Source: Streptomyces shenzhenensis
GTDB taxonomy: Bacteria; Actinomycetota; Actinomycetes; Streptomycetales; Streptomycetaceae
NCBI RefSeq assembly: GCF_021462265.1
Contig: NZ_JAJONF010000009.1
Location: 1 to 64,000, forward strand
DNA: 64,000 nucleotides
Reading direction: 5' to 3'
Shown one piece after another: positions 55,227-64,000 of this stretch. Position 1 is the first letter of the stretch, and each line of letters begins with the position of its first letter. The position numbers and the translations under genes are program-made. The notes under the pieces were generated by a model. The model worked only from the letters and a program-made list of their open reading frames with translations, was not told where the DNA came from and made no database searches.

Positions 55227-55609
55227 GGGTTGCCTCCTGATCATGTCTTGGTGATGAACTCAGCCACGCGCGTGCGCGAAGCATTGGCCGTAGTCCACAC
55301 GGGCGGGACGGATCGCGCAAGTACCCGGCCGTGCAGACCGCCGAAACGGTGACGATCCCGGCCGTGTCGTCGCAACTCCCGGCACCGTATCGCGGGCAGC
55401 GGTGGCACACACCACTCCTATTTGCCCGCTAAGTCCCTTTCGGAATCATCCTCACATACGGCGGTCGAACGAGTTTGCCAGGGGCGTCACACCCCGGGCG
55501 TATCGTTGCGTTTTGGCCGGTCCCCAGTTACCTCGCGGTAGAGATGACGCGCGCGGCCCCGGGGTGGACGATGGACAGCGGTGCAGGCAAGGCGCGGGGC
55601 AACGGCGAA

Positions 55610-55645
55610 ACCAGCAAAACCAGCAAGACCAGCAAGACCAGCAAA
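55610..55645 (+). repeat. Four tandem 9-bp repeats in the aceE leader
   Basis: accagcaaa / accagcaag / accagcaag / accagcaaa occupy the 5' region 40 bp before the aceE start. In one frame they read SKTSKTSKTSKK, but no supported gene covers them. The rest of 55227-55609 is promoter DNA without a recognisable gene. Confidence 0.6.
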
Positions 55646-55685
55646 AAACAGGGAATCAGTGGCCCTCTGACAGGTAAGGAACAGC

Positions 55686-58433
<2,748 letters not shown>

Positions 58434-58487
58434 CCGTTGCGCTCGGCTTCGGCCGGGGAAGAGGGTAGGGGAGCTGCGGGTCCGGTG

Positions 58488-58556
58488 GGGGCTGGTCGCG
58501 CCCACGCGGCGGAGCCGCAGCTCGACGCGGTCCCGCGCCCCTTCGGGGCGCGGATG
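58488..58556. repeat. Dispersed repeat (module A) after aceE
   Basis: gggggctggtcgcgcccac followed by ccgcgccccttcggggcg, the same blocks as at 47470-47600. It lies just before the start of the channel gene. Confidence 0.65.
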
Positions 58557-58573
58557 ATGCCTACGATGCGCAC

Positions 58574-59452
58574 ATGAAGGAACAGTCCGCGCAGGTTCGT
58601 TGGGAGCAGCTCACTCAACGGCCTCTGCTGGCGCTCGCGGTGGGCTTCGCCGTCGCCTACGCGCTGCCGATCGTGGACCGTTCGGCCGGGCACGTGCTCA
58701 CCGCCGCGTGCACGGTGGCGGAGTGGGTGGTGTGGGGTTCCTTCGCCCTCGACTACCTGGTGCGGCTGGCGCTGGCGCCCCGGCGCCGGGAGTTCGTGCG
58801 GACGCACTGGGCAGACCTGGGCGCGGTGGTGCTGCCGCTGCTCCAGCCGCTGCGGCTGCTGCGGCTCGTCGCCACGCTGATACTGGTGGGCCGGCGGGCG
58901 CGGATGGCCTCGCAGATCCGGCTGACGACGTATGTCGTGGGCGCGGTGGTGGGGCTGCTGATGTTCGGCTCGCTGGCCGTGCTCTCGGTGGAACGCGACT
59001 CGCCGAACGGGAACATCCGGACGCTGGGTGACGCGCTGTGGTGGTCGTTCACGACGATGACGACGGTGGGGTACGGGGACCACGCGCCGACGACGGGGCT
59101 GGGCCGCATGATCGCGGTGGGCCTGATGCTCGCCGGGATCGCCCTGCTGGGTGTGGTGACGGCCAACATCGCCACGTGGTTCATCGCACGGTTCGAGAAG
59201 GACGACATGGAGGAACGCCGGCAGACCGAGGCGATCGGGATGCTGACCGAGGAAGTGCGGGCGCTCAGGGCGGAGGTCGCCGCCCTCAGCGCCGAGGTGA
59301 CGGCGGGGGGTGGGGCGCGCTCACCGGCGCCGACCGGGTGCCTCCCCCAGCCTTCGGCCGGGGGGACCCCCAGCGCACACCCTCCCCCGCTCTCGACTTC
59401 GCTCGAGCGGGGGGACCCCCATCGCCCCTGGGGGCACCTCCCAGGCCCTTGA
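58574..59452 (+). CDS. Voltage-gated-type potassium channel, C-terminus altered by repeats
   Basis: ATG 58574. Four to six helices include an S4-like LLRLLRLVATLILVGRRARM (about 97-116), a pore loop TTMTTVGYGDHAPTTG with the K+ selectivity filter (about residue 165) and an S6 helix. The cytosolic coiled coil LTEEVRALRAEVAALSAEV (about 224-242) is normally the end. Here about 50 residues translated from intergenic repeats follow before the stop. The same coiled-coil DNA recurs 247 bp downstream in another frame. Confidence 0.87.
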   Translation: MKEQSAQVRWEQLTQRPLLALAVGFAVAYALPIVDRSAGHVLTAACTVAEWVVWGSFALDYLVRLALAPRRREFVRTHWADLGAVVLPLLQPLRLLRLVATLILVGRRARMASQIRLTTYVVGAVVGLLMFGSLAVLSVERDSPNGNIRTLGDALWWSFTTMTTVGYGDHAPTTGLGRMIAVGLMLAGIALLGVVTANIATWFIARFEKDDMEERRQTEAIGMLTEEVRALRAEVAALSAEVTAGGGARSPAPTGCLPQPSAGGTPSAHPPPLSTSLERGDPHRPWGHLPGP

Positions 59453-59725
59453 GGCACTGGGGGAGGCACCACTGCCCGCTGCAAGGAAGCTGACCGAGGA
59501 AGTGCGGGCGCTCAGGGCGGAGGTCGCCGCCCTCAGCGCCGAGGTGGCGGCGAGGGGTGCGCTCACCGGCGCCGACCGGTGCCGCTGCGCCCACCCGTGC
59601 CGCCCCAGCGGCACGACTGCCCGCAGCTGTGTAGGACACGGCTGTGCAGCGCGCCCCTCAGGGGCGCAGGGCTGTATCGATGGGCGGCTGCGCCGCGCGT
59701 GGGCGCGACCAGCCCCACCGGCCCG
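59325..59725. repeat. Cluster of dispersed repeats with duplicated channel segment
   Basis: Module B hairpins (gcctcccccagccttcggcc; tccccc...gagcggggggaccc) at 59340-59425 are followed by a second copy of the coiled-coil coding DNA (59490-59551). Module A-type sequence follows (59560-59725). It fills the gap between the channel and the next gene. Confidence 0.7.
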
Positions 59726-59729
59726 CGCG

Positions 59730-60020
59730 CTAGAGCGATACGCCGCCCAGCCACAGCAGCGCCAGCAGCGTGTCGATCGCCCCCAGCACCACCGCGACCA
59801 GCGCCGGTATCGAGCTCTTCGGGTTCCATGCCCGACCCATGGAGAACCAGCCGCACGCCAGTGCCAACGGCCCCAGCACGATCCCCAGCGTGAAGAAGCC
59901 GGCGACCGCGCAGATCGTGCCGATGATGCCCAGCGTGTCGCGGTCCAGCCCGTCCCGTGGGCCTACGCGGCCACGTGAACGGGGGTACCCGCGTGTTCGT
60001 TGCCCGAAGCTCGCCATCAT
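59730..60020 (-). CDS. Small membrane protein, DUF4190-like
   Basis: ATG 60020 (MMASFGQRTRGYPRSRGRVG) follows cgaggag. The 96-residue protein has two TM helices: LGIIGTICAVAGFFTLGIVL and SSIPALVAVVLGAIDTLLAL. The intervening GPLALACGWFSMGRAWNP is typical of DUF4190-like small integral membrane proteins. Function unknown. Confidence 0.7.
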   Translation of the reverse strand: MMASFGQRTRGYPRSRGRVGPRDGLDRDTLGIIGTICAVAGFFTLGIVLGPLALACGWFSMGRAWNPKSSIPALVAVVLGAIDTLLALLWLGGVSL

Positions 60021-60170
60021 CAACTCCTCGGTCCGCACGGACTGTTCGGGTTGATGACCGGGTACCCCGCTTCCGCCCCGGCAGACCTGCCCGCGCGCTG
60101 CCCCCCTCCAGCAGCGCGCCGCGGCCGGTGTCCTCCCCTGCCCCGCAAAGGACTTGACCCACTGTGATCC

Positions 60171-60194
60171 CTCCCCGCGCCGAAGCGCGGGGAG
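60171..60194. repeat. Isolated 10-bp hairpin resembling an IS200/IS605 end
   Basis: ctccccgcgc-cgaa-gcgcggggag, with gatccct before and gtcccgg after. Shape and flanks resemble the terminal hairpin at 9534-9553. No transposase remnant is nearby. Apart from this and the MITE at 60328-60495, the 60021-60491 gap shows no gene. Confidence 0.4.
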
Positions 60195-60327
60195 TCCCGG
60201 CTCAACCAGCCCGGTTGTCCCACTGTCACCTGGCGTGCGCGCCGAAGGCCAGGAATCTTTAGCGGAGTCACCTTGATAGGGGAACTCCATCCAGACAAAG
60301 GGGACATACGGATCCGGTGCGTGAACG

Positions 60328-60495
60328 CTAGTGCTGTGGCCGGGAAGGTTTGCCGGAAAGCTCGCGGCGTCCGGTGCGGTGCATCGCAAGGCGGAGCATC
60401 GCCCGCGTACTGGATGTACTCGGGTGATGCGACAACGCGGCGAGGTGCCGTGCCGGGCGTCGCGAGCCGGTGAACCTTTCCGGTCGCAGCACTAG
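60328..60495. repeat. MITE-like 168-bp element with ctag-starting terminal inverted repeats
   Basis: The ends are ctagtgctg (60328-60336) and cagcactag (60487-60495), extended by imperfectly inverse gccgggaaggttt and aacctttccggtc. The body matches a repeat type I know from many streptomycete intergenic regions. The terminal cta supplies the stop codon of the MFS gene on the minus strand. Confidence 0.75.
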
Positions 60496-62111
60496 ATGTG
60501 GCCGACGCCCGCGCCCGAGTCCGCGTTCTCGCCGCGCTTGGTGAACAGCGCGACCAGGATCGCGGCCGCCGCCACGCCCGCCGCGACCAGCGAGGCGAGG
60601 CTCATGCCGGAGATGAACGTGTCGTGCGCGACGCCCGTGATCTTCGCGGCGATCTCCTCCGGCGTCCCCTTGGCGACCGGCGCGACACCGACCTGGACCG
60701 CCTCCGAGGCCTGGGCCAGCTGGGCGGAGGTCAGCTTCGGCAGCCCCGCGTCGGCCCAGTTGCCCGGCAGATCGCTGTCGACCTTGGAGGCCATCACGGC
60801 GCCGAGAACCGCCGTACCGAGGCTGCCGCCGATCTGCATCGCGGCCTGCTGGAGACCGCCGGCCACACCGGACAGCTCCATCGGCGCGTTGCCGACGATG
60901 ACCTCGGTGGCGCCGACCATGACCGGCGCGAGGCCGAGGCCGAGCAGGGCGAACCAGAGCGACATGAGCGCGCTGCCGGTGGCCGCGTTCAGCGTGGACA
61001 TGCCGTACATGGCGATCGCGGTGGCCGCCATGCCGCCGGCCAGCGGGATGCGCGGGCCGAGCCTGGTGATCGCGGCGCCGGCCAGCGGGGAGCCGACGAT
61101 CATCATGCCGGTGAGCGGGAGGAGATGGAGACCGGCGTCGACCGGGTCCATGCCGTGCACGTTCTGGAGGTAGAACGTCACGAAGAACAGGCCGCCCATG
61201 AAGGCGATGGCCATCAGGACCATGAGCACGACGCCCGCCGAGAGCGGGACGGAGCGGAACAGGCCCAGCGGGACGAGCGGCTCCTTCACCCTCGTCTCCC
61301 AGAAGGAGAAGAGGCCGAAGCCCAGCGCCGACACGGCGATGAACGTCCACGTCTTGCCGTCGCCCCAGCCCCAGCTCGGCGCCTTGATGAGGGCCCAGAC
61401 CAGGCAGAACATGGCGCCGGAGAGCAGGGCGATGCCGAGCAGGTCGAAGGAGCGCGGCGCGTTGTCGGCGCGGTGGTCGAGCAGCATCACCAGGCCGAGG
61501 ACCAGGGCGAGCGCGCCGACCGGCACGTTGATGAAGAACACCGACTGCCAGCTGACGTGCTGGACCAGCACACCCCCGAGGATGGGACCGCCCGCGGTGG
61601 AGGCGCCGATCACCATGCCCCAGATGCCGATCGCCATGTTGAGCTTCTCGGCCGGGAAGGTGGCGCGCAGCAGGCCGAGCGCGGCCGGCATCAGCAGCGC
61701 GCCGAACAGCCCCTGGAAGACGCGGAAGGTGACGACCAGGCCGATGCTGTCGGAGAGGCCGATGGCGCCCGAGGCGGCGGCGAAGCCGACGACGCCGATC
61801 AGGAACGTCTGCCGGTGGCCGAAGCGGTCGCCGAGCTTGCCCGCGGTGATCAGGGAGACCGCGAGGGCCAGGAAGTAGCCGTTGGTGATCCACTGGACCT
61901 GGGCGAAGGTGGCGCCGAGGTCCTTCTGGATCGCCGGGTTGGCGATGGCCACGATGGTGCCGTCGAGAGCCACCATCATGACCCCGACGGCGACGGTTAT
62001 CAGGGTGAACCAGGGATGGCCGCGCAGGCCGGAGGCCGGCGGCCGGTCCGACGGGGCGGCAACCGCCTTGTCCCCCGACCCCGCCGTGTCGATCGTGGTC
62101 TGACTAGTCAT
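60492..62111 (-). CDS. MFS multidrug exporter, DHA2 (14-TM) family
   Basis: ATG 62111 (MTSQTTIDTAGSGDKAVAAP). The 539-residue protein has 14 helices. Motif A-like GKLGDRFGHRQTFLIGVVGF lies between TM2 and TM3. MMVALDGTIVAIANPAIQKD is motif D1 in TM1. GASTAGGPILGGVLVQHVSW is motif C of drug/H+ antiporters in TM5. It is divergent from a TetR gene 66 bp away, the usual repressor/pump pair. Its TAG stop is contributed by the MITE. Confidence 0.92.
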   Translation of the reverse strand: MTSQTTIDTAGSGDKAVAAPSDRPPASGLRGHPWFTLITVAVGVMMVALDGTIVAIANPAIQKDLGATFAQVQWITNGYFLALAVSLITAGKLGDRFGHRQTFLIGVVGFAAASGAIGLSDSIGLVVTFRVFQGLFGALLMPAALGLLRATFPAEKLNMAIGIWGMVIGASTAGGPILGGVLVQHVSWQSVFFINVPVGALALVLGLVMLLDHRADNAPRSFDLLGIALLSGAMFCLVWALIKAPSWGWGDGKTWTFIAVSALGFGLFSFWETRVKEPLVPLGLFRSVPLSAGVVLMVLMAIAFMGGLFFVTFYLQNVHGMDPVDAGLHLLPLTGMMIVGSPLAGAAITRLGPRIPLAGGMAATAIAMYGMSTLNAATGSALMSLWFALLGLGLAPVMVGATEVIVGNAPMELSGVAGGLQQAAMQIGGSLGTAVLGAVMASKVDSDLPGNWADAGLPKLTSAQLAQASEAVQVGVAPVAKGTPEEIAAKITGVAHDTFISGMSLASLVAAGVAAAAILVALFTKRGENADSGAGVGHI

Positions 62112-62177
62112 GCCTTCGAGGCTAGTGACAGCCACTGACAGTTGACAAACAAAATCACTAGTCAGTAACTGTCAGGC
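62101..62177. promoter_or_regulatory. Divergent MFS/TetR promoter with candidate TetR operator
   Basis: ctgacagt (62135-62142) and actgtcag (62168-62175) form an inverted repeat. Related half-sites tgactagtca, ctagtgac and cactagtcag recur between them. A plus-strand ttgaca (62142-62147) with 17-bp spacing to gtaact would start transcription at or very near the TetR ATG, suggesting a leaderless mRNA. Confidence 0.5.
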
Positions 62178-62804
62178 ATGGAAACGCTGCGCGAACGCAA
62201 GAAACAGCGCACCCGGGACGCGCTGTTGCGCGCCGCGCTCGAACTGTTCGTGACCCAGGGCTACGAGCACACCACCGTCGACGAGATCGCCGCGTCCGTC
62301 GACGTCTCCCAGCGCACCTTCTTCCGCTACTTCGCCAGCAAGGAGGACGTGGCCTTCTTCGTGCCGCGGCTCACCGAGGAGCACTACGTCGAGGCGGTGC
62401 GCCGCCGCCCGCCCGAGGAGCCCCCGCTGGAAGCGCTGCGCCGGTCGGTCCTGGACAGCTGGGACACCATCGAGCAGGCCATCGAGCGGTACGTGCCGGT
62501 CGAACTGTTCCTGCGCACGTACAAGATGATCGAGGCGACCCCGGCCCTGTTCGCCGCCCATCTGCGGCGCCAGTCGGAGACGGAGGAGGAGATCGCGCGG
62601 ATCGTCGCCGAGCGGGAGGGCGTCGACCCGGACCGCGATCCCCGGCCGCGGCTCGTGGTCGCGGTGTTCGGCGCGGTCGTCCGGGTCACCGAGCGGCACT
62701 GGTCGGTCGGCGAGGACTTCAGCGTCACGACGATCCGTCAACTCACCGCGTCGTATCTCGATCAGGTGGGACCGGCGCTCACCGGGAACTGGCGCGAGGG
62801 CTGA
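62178..62804 (+). CDS. TetR-family transcriptional regulator
   Basis: The 208-residue protein has an N-terminal HTH (about residues 5-52): RTRDALLRAALELFVTQGYE, TTVDEIAASVDVSQRTFFRYF and ASKEDVAFF. The C-terminal ligand/dimer domain is MftR-like (ATPALFAAHLRRQSETEEEI). No ribosome site precedes the ATG. It presumably represses the divergent exporter until a drug or metabolite binds. Confidence 0.92.
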   Translation: METLRERKKQRTRDALLRAALELFVTQGYEHTTVDEIAASVDVSQRTFFRYFASKEDVAFFVPRLTEEHYVEAVRRRPPEEPPLEALRRSVLDSWDTIEQAIERYVPVELFLRTYKMIEATPALFAAHLRRQSETEEEIARIVAEREGVDPDRDPRPRLVVAVFGAVVRVTERHWSVGEDFSVTTIRQLTASYLDQVGPALTGNWREG

Positions 62805-62906
62805 ATCCCTTCACACGGGCCTGAGATCGGCCTCACGTTTGCCGAAACGTGATAACTGTCACTCGGTTACCGCGAGACCCCCTCGTTCTCCTAGTGTGTC
62901 CTCCCA

Positions 62907-64000
62907 GTGACTTCCTTCGACACCTCCCCGCCGCTCAACGTCTGGCGCGCACTGCTGGCCCTGGCCGTCGTCTTCGTGATGCTCGCGACCACCGGCTGGA
63001 CCGCCCTGCGCACGCACCGCGAGACCACCGCCCTGCAGACCTCCCTCGACAAATGGGAGCACGGCAGGGTCGACGGCCTGCGCCTGCCGGACCCGAAGGC
63101 GTCGCCCGCGCTCCTCGCCCAGTTCTTCGCGTCGCTCACCGCACGGGAGCGCGACCGGCTCGTGCGCCGTTACCCGCTCGCCGTGGGCAACATGAACGGC
63201 GCCCCGGCCCGACTGCGCTACCGGGCCAACGACATCGCCCTCGACCAGCAGCGCGCCCTCGAGAAGAAGCGCATGCACGACCCCCGGCTCAGCACGGCCG
63301 GGCAACAGGACGCCGGCCGTCGCATGCACCGCTACGAGGCGCTGATGGCGAAGGGACGGCAGATCCTCGCCTTCGACCCGGACGGCAGCGGCCGGGTCGC
63401 CGAGGTGTTCGGCGACCTCACCAGGGCCGAGCGGATCTCCGTCGTCGTCCCCGGGGTCGACACCGACCTGCTCACCTTCCAGCGGACGTACCGCCGGTAC
63501 ACCGCGCCGGTCGGCATGGCCAAGTCGCTGTACCGGGCCGAGCGCACGGCGAGCCCCACGACCCGCACGGCGGTGATCGCCTGGGCCGACTACACCGCGC
63601 CCGACGGCCTCGGCGTGGGCGCGGCGACCGGGATGGCCGCCGAGCAGGGCGCCGTACGCCTCAACGCGCTGCTGCGCGCGCTGCCCGGCGAGACGCCGGT
63701 GGCGCTGTTCTGCCACAGCTACGGCTCGGTGGTCTGCGGGGTGGCCGCGCACGCCATGCCGGAGCAGGTGGCCGACATAGCCGTGGCCGCGAGCCCCGGG
63801 ATGCGGGTCGAGAACGCCTCCCACCTGGGCACCTCGGCCAGGGTGTGGGCGATGCGGGACGCCACCGACTGGATCCAGGACGTCCCCTATCTGGAGCTCG
63901 GCGGTCTCGGCCACGGGGCCGACCCCGTCTCCTCCTCCTTCGGCGCCCGGGTGCTGTCGGCGCACGACGCCGAGGGCCACGCCGGTTACTTCGAGCCCGG
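62907..64000 (+). CDS. DUF1023-type alpha/beta hydrolase (3' partial)
   Basis: GTG 62907 (MTSFDTSPPLNVWRALLALA), open to the window end. An N-terminal TM/signal helix (ALLALAVVFVMLATTGW) is followed by a 150-residue helical region. The hydrolase core then shows ISVVVPGVDTDLLTF, TRTAVIAWADYTAPDGL and the nucleophile elbow LFCHSYGSVVCG. Family members usually read GHSYGS; here Cys replaces the first Gly. It is a probable membrane-tethered or secreted hydrolase. The catalytic His would lie beyond the window. Confidence 0.8.
   Translation, partial: MTSFDTSPPLNVWRALLALAVVFVMLATTGWTALRTHRETTALQTSLDKWEHGRVDGLRLPDPKASPALLAQFFASLTARERDRLVRRYPLAVGNMNGAPARLRYRANDIALDQQRALEKKRMHDPRLSTAGQQDAGRRMHRYEALMAKGRQILAFDPDGSGRVAEVFGDLTRAERISVVVPGVDTDLLTFQRTYRRYTAPVGMAKSLYRAERTASPTTRTAVIAWADYTAPDGLGVGAATGMAAEQGAVRLNALLRALPGETPVALFCHSYGSVVCGVAAHAMPEQVADIAVAASPGMRVENASHLGTSARVWAMRDATDWIQDVPYLELGGLGHGADPVSSSFGARVLSAHDAEGHAGYFEP

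Noticed and set aside
62859..63980. 373-residue minus-strand open frame
   Set aside because: It is a shadow of the DUF1023 hydrolase gene, which has a clear nucleophile elbow on the plus strand.

Overview
The window is about 72% G+C with GTG/TTG starts and Shine-Dalgarno sites typical of actinomycetes. The gene order terD-terD-ahpE-DUF3052-aceE, a matAB-like exopolysaccharide operon and common streptomycete intergenic repeats point to a Streptomyces chromosome. Species cannot be told from sequence alone.

Left part (1-9.2 kb): a zinc-ribbon-less TnpB-like protein that runs off the left edge, a membrane-anchored peptidoglycan-binding protein, a HAD phosphatase, a GDT1/TMEM165-type cation transporter preceded by a recognisable yybP-ykoY (Mn2+) riboswitch, a secreted HNH nuclease, a PhoD-like phosphatase, a DedA-like membrane protein, a DUF2277 protein and a ketopantoate reductase-like protein.

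9.2-16.3 kb is a nested insertion. A phosphoribosylanthranilate isomerase-like gene (trpF-like) is split by an IS200/IS605-type element (tnpA intact, tnpB divergent, subterminal hairpins at both ends). Its tnpB is in turn split by a 4.69-kb element carrying a large serine recombinase, an acetyltransferase, two small genes and an XRE-TPR regulator. Both attachment junctions can be read, and attP and attB can be rebuilt around a 3-bp shared core.

16.3-30.4 kb: a methyltransferase-like membrane protein, small unknown genes, a secreted PAF-acetylhydrolase-like esterase, then a co-directional cluster for poly-gamma-glutamate-like polymer (tandem sensor/HAMP membrane protein, pgsB, pgsC, NlpC/P60 hydrolase, GT39-like glycosyltransferase). 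After it come tRNA-Val(UAC), a coiled-coil protein and a DUF4383 protein.

30.4-44.8 kb: a 2107-residue secreted RHS/YD-repeat protein with a small membrane protein gene downstream (possible toxin/immunity pair), a PQQ-type beta-propeller membrane protein, a GH26-like lipoprotein, and a three-gene matA/matB-like exopolysaccharide operon ending in an acyltransferase.

44.9-55.2 kb: a tellurium-resistance (Ter) region. It holds HAD, a PRTase-TRSP-StiP fusion and a CitE-like lyase (the predicted nucleoside-like metabolite module), three TerD-family proteins, a TerA-like protein and a DUF475/TerC-like membrane protein, followed by a peroxiredoxin and DUF3052. 55.7-64 kb: aceE, a potassium channel remodelled by intergenic repeats, a small membrane protein, a MITE-like repeat, a divergent MFS exporter/TetR pair and the start of a DUF1023 hydrolase.
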